Assembly: GCF_000760095.1 (NCBI RefSeq)
Contig: NZ_JNAR01000004.1
Coordinates: 20,356-84,355, forward strand
Source of the DNA: Prochlorococcus marinus str. MIT 9401
Lineage (GTDB): Bacteria; Cyanobacteriota; Cyanobacteriia; PCC-6307; Cyanobiaceae
Reading direction: 5' to 3'
Length of the DNA stretch: 64,000 nt
A program made the position numbers and the translations under genes. Position 1 is the stretch's first letter. Each line of letters begins with the position of its first letter. The notes below the pieces were generated by a model. The model saw only the letters and a program-made list of their open reading frames with translations, made no database searches and was not told the origin of the DNA. Shown here in pieces: positions 42,479 to 53,200 of the stretch.

Positions 42479-43207
42479 ATGAATAATAAATATGAACTGA
42501 TTTATGAAGGTAAAGCAAAAAAAGTATTTTCTCATGATGATCTAGATAAAGTAATAATTGAATTTAAAGATGATGCTACAGCTTTTAATTCTTTGAAAAA
42601 ATCTAAATTTGAAGGGAAGGGCAAACTTAATTGCATGATAAGTGCAAGAATATTTGAATTTCTCATAAAGCATAATATTCCAACTCACTTTATTGAACTT
42701 AAAAATGAAAATACAATGATTGCCAAGAAAATAAAAGTAATTCCATTAGAAATTGTTTTGAGAAATATTGCTTATGGCTCTTTGTGTAAACAAACTACTA
42801 TTAAACCCAGGACAATTTTGGTAAAGCCATTAATTGATATTTATCTTAAAAATGATCAACTAAATGATCCGTTAATTACAAAAGACAGGATTGAATTAAT
42901 GAAAATAATAAGCCCTATAGATTTAAATTTAATAATAGATCTAACTTTAAAAATTAATGAAATCCTGAGAAGTTTTTTTAAAAACATTCAGCTTGAACTT
43001 GTAGATTTCAAATTGGAGTTTGGTTATGATTCTTCAAAAAATATTCTTCTCGGAGACGAGATAAGTCCTGATAATTGCAGATTGTGGGATCTCAATCAGA
43101 AAAATGATACAATTGTAAGCCTAGACAAAGACAGATTTAGAAATGATTTAGGTGGTTTAATTGAAGCTTATAGTGAAATCAATCGTAGAATTAATGATTT
43201 CACTTAA
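42479..43207 (+). CDS. purC: SAICAR synthetase
   Basis: PurC joins aspartate to CAIR in purine synthesis. The start YELIYEGKAKKVFSHDD, the central IPLEIVLRNIAYGSL, and the late LLGDEISPDNCRLWDL are the standard motifs. The 242-residue length fits. The ATG follows GAGGTCCTAAATTA, with GAGG as the ribosome-binding site. The divergent purD gene belongs to the same pathway. Confidence 0.96.
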   Translation: MNNKYELIYEGKAKKVFSHDDLDKVIIEFKDDATAFNSLKKSKFEGKGKLNCMISARIFEFLIKHNIPTHFIELKNENTMIAKKIKVIPLEIVLRNIAYGSLCKQTTIKPRTILVKPLIDIYLKNDQLNDPLITKDRIELMKIISPIDLNLIIDLTLKINEILRSFFKNIQLELVDFKLEFGYDSSKNILLGDEISPDNCRLWDLNQKNDTIVSLDKDRFRNDLGGLIEAYSEINRRINDFT

Positions 43208-43253
43208 CACTCTTAAATTAATAAAGATTAATTGATCTTAAATCAAAAATATT

Positions 43254-45386
43254 ATGCAAAAAAAATTTTTAAAATTTAGAAAGGTTTTCACAAATATTGC
43301 TTGCTCTCCTTTGATTTTGATATCAAATAATTCAGAATTGGCAGCTAAGTACTTACCTGAAAATCTTGAGCAATCAATCAACATTTTTGAAAATAAAGAT
43401 ATTAGTAATAATTTTTTTGAGGATTTCGATAATAAACAAGCAAAGAATTTCTTAATTGCAGAAAACAAAGAAAACCTTAATCAAGAAAGTGTTCTTATCT
43501 CAGAAATAATTATTGAAGGTTGGGAAAATCATCCTGAGGGCAGAAAACTTGAATTAGCAGCATATGATTCTATGAGTATAAAGCCAGGAAGTATTGTTGA
43601 TAACGAAATATTAAATAGAAATCTTAATGCGATTTATGCTAGTGGTTGGTTTTCAGGTGTCAAAATAAGGTCCCAAGATGGGCCACTAGGGGTGCGACTG
43701 ATTGTAAATGTAGTACCTAATCCAATTTTGAAAAAAGTTGAAATTAAGCCAAAAAACTCTGTTATCTCTAGTGAATACTTAGATAGTATTTTTAATAATT
43801 TTTATGGTACAACTCTTAACCTCAAAGAATTACAAAATAAAATCCAAATAATAAAGAAGCGATATGAAAGTGAAGGTTATTCTTTAGCTAGGATTAGTGG
43901 ACCAGATAGAATCTCTGAAAGCGGTATCATAACCTTAAATGTTTTAGAGGGTATAGTATCAAAAATAGAATTAAGATTCCCAGGATCTGATGGAGAATCT
44001 ATTATCGATGGAAAACCTAGAAAAGGGAAAACAAAAGATTGGGTCATAAAAAGAGAATTAAAAACACAACCGGGTACCATATTTAACAGAAAGATATTAG
44101 AAGCTGATATCAGTCGACTCTATTCAACATCATTATTTGATGATGTCAAAGTGTCTCTTGGTCCTGATAATTTAAATCCCGGCCAAGTAATCATTTATCT
44201 AGATTTAAGTGAGCAAAGAACAGGATCATTAACTGGTGGCCTTGGATATAGCAATAGTTCTGGTATTTTCGCATCATTGGGTTTTCAGGAAACGAATGCA
44301 CTTGGTAGAGCATGGTCAACAAATCTAAACTTGAATTTTGGTGAATATTCGACGACTTATAATTTTTCTTTAATTGATCCATGGATTAAAGGAGATAAGC
44401 ATAAGACTTCTTTCAGAACTAATTTATTCTTAAGTAGGAATTATCCTCAAGAATTTAGAAGCGAAAGTAACGGAAAGATATATGCAGTTGATGACACCAA
44501 TACTTCTAGTTCCGATACTTTCTCATCAATTATTCTAGAAAAAACAGGAGGGGGTTTTTCTTTCTCTAGGCCTCTTAATGGTGGAGATCCATTCAAAGTT
44601 ACAAAATGGAAGGTCCTTGCAGGAATGAACTTTAAAAGAGTAAGAATGATTGATAGTAGTGGTAATAGAAAGCCTCACGGAGACATGACCCCTACAACAG
44701 GAAACATTAGTGAAATAATTTGTATAGGTTATACACCTTCAGATGGCTCGTGTCCAGATGAAAACACCCTAGTAAGTTTTGTGGCAAATACATCTAGGAA
44801 TAATTTGAATAATCCTATAAATCCAACTGCCGGAAATAAACTTACTTTAGGAAGTGAGCAGTTTATTCCACTTGGTGAAAATTCTCCAACTTTTAATCGC
44901 ATGAGTGCCTCATATGCAATTTTCATTCCTACGAGATTAGTAAATTTAACAAAAGGTTGTAGGTCTGGCGATCTATCCAATAATGATTGCCCTCAAGCTA
45001 TTGGTTTTCAATTAAAAGGTGGAACAATTATTGGTGAATTGCCTCCTTATGAAGCATTTTGTATGGGAGGCACCTCATCTGTAAGAGGATGGTCTTCTTG
45101 CGACTTGGCTGTAAGCAAGACCTTTGTTGAAGGAACAGCAGAATATAGATTTCCTGTATGGAGGATGATTTCAGGGGCTTTATTCGCTGATGCGGGAAGT
45201 GATTTAGGCTCTCAAGATGATGTCCCAGGGAAACCAGGTAAATTATTAAAAAAATCAGGTTCAGGTTTTTCTCTTGGTGGAGGGATAGGTGTTAAAACGC
45301 CAATTGGGCCATTAAGATTAGATGTTGCTAGTAAGGACTTAAGTGGAGAATGGAGATATACACTTGGAGTGGGATGGAAGTTTTAA
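43254..45386 (+). CDS. bamA: Outer-membrane assembly protein, Omp85/BamA family
   Basis: The 710-residue protein has three POTRA-like units (about residues 80-160, 161-235 and 236-325) and a C-terminal beta barrel (about 326-710). Key barrel motifs are TGGLGYSNSSGIFASLGFQE, GGTSSVRGW (the VRGW loop 6 signature) and the ending TLGVGWKF with terminal phenylalanine. The N terminus has a basic-hydrophobic, signal-like stretch, though weak. The Omp85 protein inserts barrels into the outer membrane. It starts a tight run with lpxC, fabZ, lpxA and lpxB. Confidence 0.94.
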   Translation: MQKKFLKFRKVFTNIACSPLILISNNSELAAKYLPENLEQSINIFENKDISNNFFEDFDNKQAKNFLIAENKENLNQESVLISEIIIEGWENHPEGRKLELAAYDSMSIKPGSIVDNEILNRNLNAIYASGWFSGVKIRSQDGPLGVRLIVNVVPNPILKKVEIKPKNSVISSEYLDSIFNNFYGTTLNLKELQNKIQIIKKRYESEGYSLARISGPDRISESGIITLNVLEGIVSKIELRFPGSDGESIIDGKPRKGKTKDWVIKRELKTQPGTIFNRKILEADISRLYSTSLFDDVKVSLGPDNLNPGQVIIYLDLSEQRTGSLTGGLGYSNSSGIFASLGFQETNALGRAWSTNLNLNFGEYSTTYNFSLIDPWIKGDKHKTSFRTNLFLSRNYPQEFRSESNGKIYAVDDTNTSSSDTFSSIILEKTGGGFSFSRPLNGGDPFKVTKWKVLAGMNFKRVRMIDSSGNRKPHGDMTPTTGNISEIICIGYTPSDGSCPDENTLVSFVANTSRNNLNNPINPTAGNKLTLGSEQFIPLGENSPTFNRMSASYAIFIPTRLVNLTKGCRSGDLSNNDCPQAIGFQLKGGTIIGELPPYEAFCMGGTSSVRGWSSCDLAVSKTFVEGTAEYRFPVWRMISGALFADAGSDLGSQDDVPGKPGKLLKKSGSGFSLGGGIGVKTPIGPLRLDVASKDLSGEWRYTLGVGWKF

Positions 45387-46223
45387 GTGTTTTCTTGGCC
45401 TACTAGTTATGATTCTTGCTATACCTTAGCTGGTGATATTTCCAGAGAGGGTATAGGCCTTCATAGTGGAGAAAAAACAAGAGTAAAAATTTCAAGTTAT
45501 GAAAAAGAAGGATATCATGTTTCTTTTAAGGACAAACCTAATGAGATTTATAAACTTAGTCAAGATTTAATTGGAAGTACGATGCTTTGTACAGCAGTTA
45601 AATTAGGAGGGAGAAATTTATACACTATTGAACATTTGTTGTCTGCAATGGCTGGGTGTGGGTTAAGTTATATTCATATTGAGGTTGATGGTAAAGAAAT
45701 TCCACTTTTAGATGGATCGGCAATCCAGTGGGTTAGAGAGTTTGAAGCAGTTGGTATAAAAAAAGCACCTAAACCAGATAATTTTTTTCGACAGATTAAT
45801 AAATCAATAATTTTAAACAAAGAAGGTTCAGTAATAGCAGCAACCCCCTCTGAAAAAACTATCATTATTTCCACTATAAGTTTTTCCTATAAAGCAATTG
45901 GAAATCAAACCTTTGTAATTGATTTAAATCCAAAAAATTTCGTTGAAATGATTGCTCCAGCTAGAACATTTGGTTTTAAGGATCAATTTCAAGAATTAAA
46001 TGAACTTGGATTAATTAAGGGAGGAAGTTTGGAAAATGCCCTTGTCTGCGATGGTGATGAATGGGTTAATCCGCCATTAAGATTTGATGATGAACCAATA
46101 AGACATAAAATTTTGGACCTTATTGGGGACTTGGCTTTGGTAGGGTTACCTAAGGCTCAAATTTTAGTTTATAAAGGATCGCATTCTTTAAATGCTTTAT
46201 TGGCCTCATCGCTTAAAATTTAA
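45387..46223 (+). CDS. lpxC: UDP-3-O-acyl-N-acetylglucosamine deacetylase
   Basis: LpxC carries out the first committed step of lipid A synthesis. The zinc ligand histidine in [31 protein letters not shown], and the later [15 protein letters not shown] are all present. The length of 278 is shorter than the E. coli enzyme (305) but normal for cyanobacteria. The GTG start at 45387 abuts the bamA stop with no gap, so the two are translationally linked. Confidence 0.95.
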   Translation: MFSWPTSYDSCYTLAGDISREGIGLHSGEKTRVKISSYEKEGYHVSFKDKPNEIYKLSQDLIGSTMLCTAVKLGGRNLYTIEHLLSAMAGCGLSYIHIEVDGKEIPLLDGSAIQWVREFEAVGIKKAPKPDNFFRQINKSIILNKEGSVIAATPSEKTIIISTISFSYKAIGNQTFVIDLNPKNFVEMIAPARTFGFKDQFQELNELGLIKGGSLENALVCDGDEWVNPPLRFDDEPIRHKILDLIGDLALVGLPKAQILVYKGSHSLNALLASSLKI

Positions 46224-46240
46224 CTTTATCTTTAATTATT

Positions 46241-46699
46241 TTGGAAAAGAAATTATCACCTGAAAATAATCAGCTATGCTCAGAACAAATACTAGGTTTA
46301 TTACCTCATAGATATCCTTTTGCTCTTGTTGATAAGGTATTGGAGCACATTCCTGGGGAGCGAGCTGTTGCAATAAAAAATGTAACTTTAAATGAGCCTC
46401 AATTTCAAGGACACTTTCCTGAAAGACCCTTAATGCCTGGAGTTCTTATTGTTGAATCGATGGCTCAAGTTGGAGGAATAATAGTAACGCAAATGCCTAA
46501 TCTACCTAAAGGACTTTTTGTCTTTGCCGGAATAAATAATGTTAAATTTAGAAAACCTGTAGTGCCTGGGGATCAATTGATAATTACTTGTGAATTATTG
46601 AGTATTAAAAGACAAAGATTTGGTAAGGTCAAAGGTGAGGCACACGTTGATGGGAAGTTAGTTTGTGCTGGAGAATTAATGTTCTCATTAGTTGATTAG
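46241..46699 (+). CDS. fabZ: (3R)-hydroxyacyl-ACP dehydratase
   Basis: FabZ removes water in fatty-acid elongation and sets the balance between membrane fatty acids and lipid A acyl chains. The hot-dog fold has [16 protein letters not shown] with the catalytic histidine and [20 protein letters not shown] with the catalytic glutamate. The start is TTG at 46241, 17 bases after lpxC; no better start is near. It lies in the bamA-lpxB run. Confidence 0.94.
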   Translation: MEKKLSPENNQLCSEQILGLLPHRYPFALVDKVLEHIPGERAVAIKNVTLNEPQFQGHFPERPLMPGVLIVESMAQVGGIIVTQMPNLPKGLFVFAGINNVKFRKPVVPGDQLIITCELLSIKRQRFGKVKGEAHVDGKLVCAGELMFSLVD

Positions 46700-46703
46700 G
46701 GAT

Positions 46704-47546
46704 ATGGATAGTAAAAGTACTGAATTTAAATCAAACATGAAAGGTGTTAAGGTGCATCCAAACGCTTTTGTTGATCCGAGTGCCGAATTACATGATGGAG
46801 TCATTATCTCTCCGGGAGCTATAGTTGGTCCTGATGTCATTATTGGTAATGGGACTGAAATTGGACCGAATGCTGTCATAACGGGGAAAACTCAAATTGG
46901 TAAGAATAATAAAGTTTTCCCGAATGTTTTTATAGGCCTGGATCCTCAAGATCTTAAATATAAAGGAGCCTCTACTGAAGTAATTATTGGGGATAATAAT
47001 ACTTTTAGAGAATGCGTAACTATTAATAAGGCAACCAATGAAGGAGAAAAAACTGTTATTGGAAATAATAATTTGTTAATGGCATACACACATATTGGCC
47101 ATAATTGTGAACTTGGCAATAGGATCGTTTTATCAAATAGTGTCCAAGTAGCAGGTCATGTAAAGGTTGAAGATAATGCAATTATTGGCGGCTGTTTGGG
47201 TATTCATCAATTTGTACATATTGGATATCTTGCAATGATTGGGGGAATGACAAGGGTTGATAGAGACGTCCCTCCTTTTTGTTTAGCCGAAGGACATCCC
47301 GGAAGGTTGAGAGGTTTGAATAGGATAGGAATTAAAAGAAGTGGTTTGATGGAAAACAACAATTTTGACTTAAAATTACTTCAAACTACTTGGAATCTTC
47401 TATTTAAATCTAATGACGCGATTACAAATTCATTAGACAAAGCAATGAACGGAGAATTAGATCTTTCATCTTCAAAATTATGTATTTTTTTAAAAAAATC
47501 AATATCGAAGGAAAGGCGCGGACCAATGCCCGTAATGAATTTATGA
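46704..47546 (+). CDS. lpxA: UDP-N-acetylglucosamine acyltransferase
   Basis: LpxA adds the first acyl chain of lipid A. The left-handed beta helix is built of hexapeptides such as VIISPGAIVGPDVIIGNGTE and IGPNAVITGKTQIGKNNKVF; the catalytic histidine is in MAYTHIGHNCELG, and QFVHIGYLAMIGG follows. The ATG at 46704 is taken; the frame opens at a TTG at 46692 inside fabZ. Its stop overlaps the lpxB start as ATGA. Confidence 0.95.
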   Translation: MDSKSTEFKSNMKGVKVHPNAFVDPSAELHDGVIISPGAIVGPDVIIGNGTEIGPNAVITGKTQIGKNNKVFPNVFIGLDPQDLKYKGASTEVIIGDNNTFRECVTINKATNEGEKTVIGNNNLLMAYTHIGHNCELGNRIVLSNSVQVAGHVKVEDNAIIGGCLGIHQFVHIGYLAMIGGMTRVDRDVPPFCLAEGHPGRLRGLNRIGIKRSGLMENNNFDLKLLQTTWNLLFKSNDAITNSLDKAMNGELDLSSSKLCIFLKKSISKERRGPMPVMNL

Positions 47547-48721
47547 ATAAAAAGATATTTATAAGTACTGGAGAAGTCTCTGGAGATTTGCACGGAAGTT
47601 TGTTATCAAAAGCATTATTAGATGAAGCAAAGAATAACTCCATTGATTTAGAAATTTGCGGATTAGGTGGTGAAAGGATGAAGAAAGAAGGTGTAAAAAT
47701 TCTTCAAGATACTACATCCATAAGTGCAATAGGAATTTGGGAGGCTTTACCTCTTATTCTGCCAACAATAAGAATTCAAAGAAGATTTTATAAACTATTA
47801 AAAAAATATCCTCCAGATTGTTTAATTTTGATTGACTATATGGGTCCGAATATAAAAATTGGAACTCAATTGAAAAGATCAAAGACTAAAATTCCAATTT
47901 TTTACTACATAGCTCCTCAAGAATGGGCCTGGAGGGTTGGAAATAATACTACGACAAATTTAATAAATTTTTCTGATAAGATTTTTGCAATTTTCAAGAA
48001 AGAAGCATTTTTTTATAAAAAGAGGGGTGGAAATGTTTTGTGGGTGGGACATCCAATGATTGATTTAACAAAAAAACTTCCTTTTAAAAAAGATGCCCGA
48101 GCCATTTTAAGTCTTCGTCCAGATCAAAGCATTCTACTTTTAATGCCCGCATCAAGACCCCAAGAATTGAAATATATATTACCTACTTTTATGTTGGCGG
48201 CTAGAAAATTACAACAAAAATATCCAAGTTTAGTTGTCTATATTCCCTCCTGTAGGAAAGTTTTTGATGAAAGATTCAAAAAGGCCTTCAGAAAATATCA
48301 AATTAAAGGAAAAGTGATTTCTCAACAAGATAATGCAAGATTAAAGCCTTATATTTATTCGCTTACAAAAATTGCTCTTTGCAAATCTGGGACAGTTAAT
48401 ATGGAATTAGCTCTATATGGAATACCACAGATTGTTGGTTATAGAGTCAGTAGGATTACTGCTTTTATTGCAAAAAAAATTCTCAATTTTCAAGTTAGAT
48501 TTATTTCTCCTGTAAATTTGTTAGTTAATAAATTAATAATCCCTGAATTTGTACAGAGTGAGTTCGAGGAAAATAAGATCTTCTATAAATCTTGTAAAAT
48601 TATTGAAGGGAAGTCAGAAAAAGTAAAAATTAAGAAAGGTTATGCTTTTTTAAAAAAAGAATTAGGCGAAGAGGGTGTTGTTAAAAGAACTGCTAAAGAA
48701 ATTATCAACTCTATTATATGA
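47543..48721 (+). CDS. lpxB: Lipid A disaccharide synthase
   Basis: LpxB joins two acylated glucosamines into the lipid A backbone. MNKKIFISTGEVSGDLHGSL is the standard start; then LIDYMGPNIKIG, APQEWAWRVG and, in the second half, LALCKSGTVNMELALYGIPQ-like signature residues. The ATG at 47543 overlaps the lpxA stop by four bases, supporting it over the longer frame from 47480. The length of 392 is normal. Confidence 0.95.
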   Translation: MNKKIFISTGEVSGDLHGSLLSKALLDEAKNNSIDLEICGLGGERMKKEGVKILQDTTSISAIGIWEALPLILPTIRIQRRFYKLLKKYPPDCLILIDYMGPNIKIGTQLKRSKTKIPIFYYIAPQEWAWRVGNNTTTNLINFSDKIFAIFKKEAFFYKKRGGNVLWVGHPMIDLTKKLPFKKDARAILSLRPDQSILLLMPASRPQELKYILPTFMLAARKLQQKYPSLVVYIPSCRKVFDERFKKAFRKYQIKGKVISQQDNARLKPYIYSLTKIALCKSGTVNMELALYGIPQIVGYRVSRITAFIAKKILNFQVRFISPVNLLVNKLIIPEFVQSEFEENKIFYKSCKIIEGKSEKVKIKKGYAFLKKELGEEGVVKRTAKEIINSII

Positions 48722-48737
48722 ATTTTATAATAAAAAA

Positions 48738-49340
48738 ATGAAATATTTTTTACCTCTAATAGTTGCACTTTCAGTATTAATAAACCCTTTAAATGCTGTT
48801 GCGGAAGAATTGGTTCTTGCAGGAGGTTGTTTTTGGTGTTTAGAACATGACTTAGAGTATTTAAAAGGAATTAATTCTGTACAAAGTGGCTATTCAGGTG
48901 GGGATTTACAAAATCCAACTTACGAAAATCATGAAGGGCATCAGGAAGTGGTTTTGGTGGACTATGATTCCCAATTGGTCACTTTGCCTGAGATATTAAG
49001 GCTCTATTTAAGAAATATTGATCCTTTGGATGGCAAAGGTCAATTTTGCGATCGTGGAGATTCTTACAGGCCAGTAATCTTTTTTAAAGATGAACTTGAG
49101 AAAAGTGATGCAAGAAATGCAATTAAATCGGCCTCTAATGAGTTGCGAGTGCCATTAGAAAAAATATCTGTAGAACTAAAACCAAAAGGTCAATTTTGGT
49201 TAGCTGAAGAATATCATCAGGATTTTGCTGATAGAAATGAATTAAAATATAACTTTTATAGATTCTCTTGTGGGAGGGATCAGAAATTGGATAAATTATG
49301 GGGGCAAAACGCTAGATCAACAAATCTTTGGGCTGAATGA
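48738..49340 (+). CDS. msrA: Peptide methionine sulfoxide reductase A, exported
   Basis: MsrA reduces methionine S-sulfoxide. The active-site block is LVLAGGCFWCLEHDLEY with the catalytic cysteine, then VQSGYSGGDLQNPTYE and FDRGD-like QFCDRGDSYRPVIFF. From the ATG at 48738 it begins MKYFLPLIVALSVLINPLNA, a clear signal peptide, so this copy acts outside the cytoplasm, in the periplasm or lumen. The frame is open to 48675 inside lpxB, but that extension is rejected. It lies 16 bases after lpxB. Confidence 0.94.
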   Translation: MKYFLPLIVALSVLINPLNAVAEELVLAGGCFWCLEHDLEYLKGINSVQSGYSGGDLQNPTYENHEGHQEVVLVDYDSQLVTLPEILRLYLRNIDPLDGKGQFCDRGDSYRPVIFFKDELEKSDARNAIKSASNELRVPLEKISVELKPKGQFWLAEEYHQDFADRNELKYNFYRFSCGRDQKLDKLWGQNARSTNLWAE

Positions 49341-49352
49341 TTTTAAATATAG

Positions 49353-50825
49353 TTATTTATTTTTAATCCATTGAACAAGAGTTTTAACTCCAAATCCAGT
49401 TGCACCTGATGGATTAATCCCCTTACTTTTATCAGTCCAACAAGTCCCAGCAATATCAATATGAGCCCATTTAATTTCTTTATCAAAGAATTCCTCTAAA
49501 AACAAAGCAGCAGTAATAGACCCACCTGCTCTAGGACCTGTATTTTTCATATCAGCTATATGAGACTTTAACCCTTCTTTATAGGATTTTTGTAAAGGCA
49601 TTTGCCATAAATCCTCCCCAGCCTGAGACGATGCAGCTTTCAGATCATTTGCTAGATCATTATTATTGCTCCAAAATCCTGCCACATCGTTACCTAATGC
49701 AACAACAATAGCTCCAGTTAAAGTGGCAAGATCGATTATTGAATCAGGCTTTAAATTGGATGCGTATGTTAACGCATCAGCTAATGTGAGTCTACCCTCT
49801 GCATCAGTATTATTTATTTCAATTGTCTTACCATTTGATGCTTTAACTACATCTCCAGGATGTACTGCAGATCCATTTATCATGTTTTCACAAGCTGCAA
49901 CAATAAAATGTATTTCTAGTCCCTTTGGTTTTATTGCTCCAAGTGCTTTTGCTGCTCCTAAAACTGCAGCGCTTCCGCCCATATCATATTTCATCATTTC
50001 AATTTGAGAGGCTCCTACTTTCAGGTTGTATCCTCCAGAATCAAAGGTTAAACCCTTCCCAACAAGCGCAATCTTTTCTTTTGTAGGCCCATCTGACTTC
50101 AAAGTGAGATGTATAAATTTAGGATCTAGATCAGAACCTTTTGCTACAGCTAAATATGCACCCATTCCTAAATCTTCACAATCTTTTGCCTCTAAAATTT
50201 TTACTTCCAAACCATGATCTTTAGCTATTTGAGAGGCTTGCATAGACATTTCCTTTGGTGTAAGACTATTTGGAGGAGCGGCTACAAGTCTTCTGGCTAG
50301 TTCTACCCCTTCACATATTTTTTCTGTTTCCTCAAAGCTAATATTCTCAAATTTATTAAAATTTAAAAACTCTATTTCTTTAAGAACTTTCTCTTCATCT
50401 TTTTTCTTGTTGAATCTATTGTCCTTATAAGCAGATAATCTGGCTGACTCAGCTAATTGATTTATTTCTAATTTTGAATTTATTAATTCCCAAGGTAGCA
50501 AGATGCTGATTTTTTCATTTTTATCAAAAGTTTTCCTAATAAGATTTCCTATGGAGTTTTCTATATCACTTTTTTTTAGGTCTTTCGATTTGCCAAGACC
50601 AACTATTATTAAAGTTTCTAATTTTTGATCTAAAAATTCAAAACTTAGAGTTTTTCCTTTTTCTCCTTTAAATTTTTTTTGAGAAACTTTTTTTAGTAGT
50701 AATTTTGGGTCAACAACAAATTTTATTTTTTCAAGTTGGCTTGCAATTTCTTCCTCTAAAACTCCAAAAATTAATGAATCACCTTGCCAGTCATCTAGAT
50801 TTTTTTTGAATGTAGAAAATTGCAT
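49353..50825 (-). CDS. pepA: Leucyl aminopeptidase, M17 family
   Basis: The C-terminal catalytic half has [16 protein letters not shown] with metal-binding aspartate and [17 protein letters not shown], the M17 signature; the catalytic lysine lies in the first of these. The N-terminal half (about residues 1-165) is the variable regulatory domain. The length of 490 fits cyanobacterial PepA. Two zinc or manganese ions serve to remove N-terminal residues from peptides. It converges on msrA with 12 bases between. Confidence 0.96.
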   Translation of the reverse strand: MQFSTFKKNLDDWQGDSLIFGVLEEEIASQLEKIKFVVDPKLLLKKVSQKKFKGEKGKTLSFEFLDQKLETLIIVGLGKSKDLKKSDIENSIGNLIRKTFDKNEKISILLPWELINSKLEINQLAESARLSAYKDNRFNKKKDEEKVLKEIEFLNFNKFENISFEETEKICEGVELARRLVAAPPNSLTPKEMSMQASQIAKDHGLEVKILEAKDCEDLGMGAYLAVAKGSDLDPKFIHLTLKSDGPTKEKIALVGKGLTFDSGGYNLKVGASQIEMMKYDMGGSAAVLGAAKALGAIKPKGLEIHFIVAACENMINGSAVHPGDVVKASNGKTIEINNTDAEGRLTLADALTYASNLKPDSIIDLATLTGAIVVALGNDVAGFWSNNNDLANDLKAASSQAGEDLWQMPLQKSYKEGLKSHIADMKNTGPRAGGSITAALFLEEFFDKEIKWAHIDIAGTCWTDKSKGINPSGATGFGVKTLVQWIKNK

Positions 50826-50849
50826 TTGTAAAATGGATTTAATTAACTT

Positions 50850-51461
50850 TTAGTTGTTTGTGAAAGTAGTTGCCCACCTATCTCGGGTTTCTTTATTAAA
50901 AGGTGGTAACCATAAATATATCAGTTGCTGTTCTAATTTACGTCTTAATTTTACTTCTTTAGGTACATCTAAGAAGAAACGAATATCTTGGTGACTTGAG
51001 AGGTTGTTATCGGCTAGGGCTTCTTTATAATTATTGAGATAATTTTTACAGTCATGTTCTCCCTTCCATCTTTTATTTGCTAGGTTTGTTTCACCAATAT
51101 ATAGTATTATTTTTGAACTCTCCATCGAGTCAATCACAAAATACATCGCTGGACCATTGTGTATATATTGATTGGTTCTCCAAAAGTTTAATGATAATGG
51201 CTGCAGAGAAAAAGGATCAATTTTTCTTTCATTGGAAATTGTATTTATGGCAAGACTAGTTTGGTGCAAATTTTTATTGTGAGCATCCTTTGAAATTTTA
51301 AATTGATGATTATGGATTCTAGTTCTCCATTGAGTAAGGATTTTGCCTTTGATTTTTAGATTATTTGAGTGTTGAAAATTAATTGATGTATTCACATTTG
51401 AACCAAATAATTCAAATTGTCTATTTTGATTTGAAATATTATTTACGTTAAATTTTTCCAA
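50850..51461 (-). CDS. GIY-YIG-like protein, 203 aa
   Basis: Residues about 104-190 carry a GIY-YIG-like core: AMYFVIDS, then ILYIGETNLANKRWKGEHDC, then EQQLIYLWLPPFNKE. The tyrosine, glycine and arginine positions match the family, and the glutamate in LEQQL may be the metal ligand. The N-terminal 100 residues are basic and may bind DNA. The host role, repair or another, is unknown. It lies 24 bases upstream of pepA on the same strand. Confidence 0.78.
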   Translation of the reverse strand: MEKFNVNNISNQNRQFELFGSNVNTSINFQHSNNLKIKGKILTQWRTRIHNHQFKISKDAHNKNLHQTSLAINTISNERKIDPFSLQPLSLNFWRTNQYIHNGPAMYFVIDSMESSKIILYIGETNLANKRWKGEHDCKNYLNNYKEALADNNLSSHQDIRFFLDVPKEVKLRRKLEQQLIYLWLPPFNKETRDRWATTFTNN

Positions 51462-51612
51462 TATTTATGAAACATGTCTACTTAATTTTATTCTGAAAAA
51501 ATATAAATCAAAGAATTATTTATAAACTAAAATTTATTAATGTTCTAATCAATTTAAAAGATTCTTGTTATCTTGTAATTGAGCCTTAATCTTGCGAAGT
51601 AAAAAAATAGAA

Positions 51613-51936
51613 ATGGGATTCTTTGAGTCAGACATTGTTCAAGAAGAAGCTAAAAAGCTTTTTACGGATTACCAAGAACTTATGAAACTTGGCTCTGATT
51701 ATGGAAAATTTGATAGAGAAGGGAAAAAATTGTTTATTAAAAAAATGGAATCTCTTATGGATCGTTACAAGGTTTTTATGAAGAGATTTGAATTGTCTGA
51801 AGATTTCCAAGCCAAAATGACAGTAGAACAATTAAAGACACAGTTAAGTCAATTTGGGATTACTCCTGATCAAATGTTCGATCAGATGAATAAAACCTTA
51901 ATAAGAATGAAGGATGAACTTGATAAAACTTCTTAA
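51613..51936 (+). CDS. DUF1825 protein, 107 aa
   Basis: The start MGFFESDIVQEEAKKLFTDY and the helical body with LMDRYKVFMKRFELSEDFQA are typical of this cyanobacterial family. Function is unknown. The ATG at 51613 is chosen over the TTG-initiated frame from 51592 because the family starts MGFF. tyrS follows after 19 bases on the same strand. Confidence 0.9.
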   Translation: MGFFESDIVQEEAKKLFTDYQELMKLGSDYGKFDREGKKLFIKKMESLMDRYKVFMKRFELSEDFQAKMTVEQLKTQLSQFGITPDQMFDQMNKTLIRMKDELDKTS

Positions 51937-51955
51937 ATTTAACTTTTAAAGCTTC

Positions 51956-53194
51956 ATGTCAGATAATTTAATATTGCCATCATGGCTGTCAAGAGGAATA
52001 GAAGAATATTTTCCAATTAAGGGAACAGACCAAACTTTCTCGGAGATAATCGATAATGCGAAAAAAAATAATAAAAAATTAAGGGTTAAACTAGGAATCG
52101 ATCCAACTGGAACAGATATTCATCTTGGGCACAGCATATTGTTCAAAAAACTTAGGGCATTCCAAGATAATGGACATGTTGCGGTTTTAATTATTGGAGA
52201 TTTTACTGCTCAAATTGGTGATCCAACTGGAAAAAATAAAACAAGAGTGCAGTTATCGGAAAAACAAGTTAAGGATAATGCAAAAACATACTTAACCCAA
52301 CTAGGAATGGGTAAATCAGCTAATGAATCTATTTTGGATTTTGATTCAAAAGATAGGATAGAAATTAGATACAACAGTGAATGGTTAAAAGGATTAGATC
52401 TTAATTCGATAATTGAGTTAATGGGGAGTGCAACAGTTGGTCAAATGCTAGCTAAGGAGGAATTTAATAAAAGATACACTTCACAAGTTCCAATTGCTTT
52501 GCATGAATTTTTATATCCATTATTACAAGGTTACGATTCGGTGGTTGTTCAATCAGATATTGAGCTTGGAGGTACAGATCAGAAATTTAATATTGCAATA
52601 GGAAGAGATCTTCAGAGGCATTTTAAACAAGAACCTCAATTTGGTGTCCTGTTGCCAATTTTGACAGGCTTGGATGGAATTAAGAAGATGAGTAAATCTG
52701 AATTTAACACCGTCGGTTTAACTGATGATCCTCTTTCAATGTATTCAAAATTAGAAAAAGTACCCGATAATATTATACCTACCTATTTTGAATTACTTAC
52801 TGAATTAGATTTAAGTTTGCTTGATAACACAAATCCTCGTGAATTACAGAGAAGAATGGCTTTAGAGGTTACTACTTTGTTCCACGGGGCTCAAGAAGCA
52901 TTAAAAGCGCAATCAAATTGCGAAAAATTATTTCTTGGGCACAAAGAAAAAGTTGGAGAAATTCCAGAGATTTCATTAAAAGAAATAGTTTTTCCAGTTA
53001 AGTTTTTTTACTTGCTAAGTGCGCTAAAACTTTTCAAATCTAGCAGCGAATCCAAAAGATCTATCAAAGGTGGGGGTGTAAAAATTGATAGTCAGAAAGT
53101 AATCAATCCTGATTTAGTTTTTAATTCAAAAAATGATTTGGAAGGGAAAATTCTGCAAATTGGGAAAAAAATAATTAAGAGGTTTGAAAACTGA
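51956..53194 (+). CDS. tyrS: Tyrosyl-tRNA synthetase
   Basis: The class I signature is [20 protein letters not shown] with HLGH for HIGH, and the second is [10 protein letters not shown] with KMSKS. The C-terminal S4-like domain is present ([13 protein letters not shown] near residue 365). The 412-residue length is the TyrZ-like form. It lies six bases before pyrF on the same strand. Confidence 0.96.
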   Translation: MSDNLILPSWLSRGIEEYFPIKGTDQTFSEIIDNAKKNNKKLRVKLGIDPTGTDIHLGHSILFKKLRAFQDNGHVAVLIIGDFTAQIGDPTGKNKTRVQLSEKQVKDNAKTYLTQLGMGKSANESILDFDSKDRIEIRYNSEWLKGLDLNSIIELMGSATVGQMLAKEEFNKRYTSQVPIALHEFLYPLLQGYDSVVVQSDIELGGTDQKFNIAIGRDLQRHFKQEPQFGVLLPILTGLDGIKKMSKSEFNTVGLTDDPLSMYSKLEKVPDNIIPTYFELLTELDLSLLDNTNPRELQRRMALEVTTLFHGAQEALKAQSNCEKLFLGHKEKVGEIPEISLKEIVFPVKFFYLLSALKLFKSSSESKRSIKGGGVKIDSQKVINPDLVFNSKNDLEGKILQIGKKIIKRFEN

Positions 53195-53200
53195 AAATTC

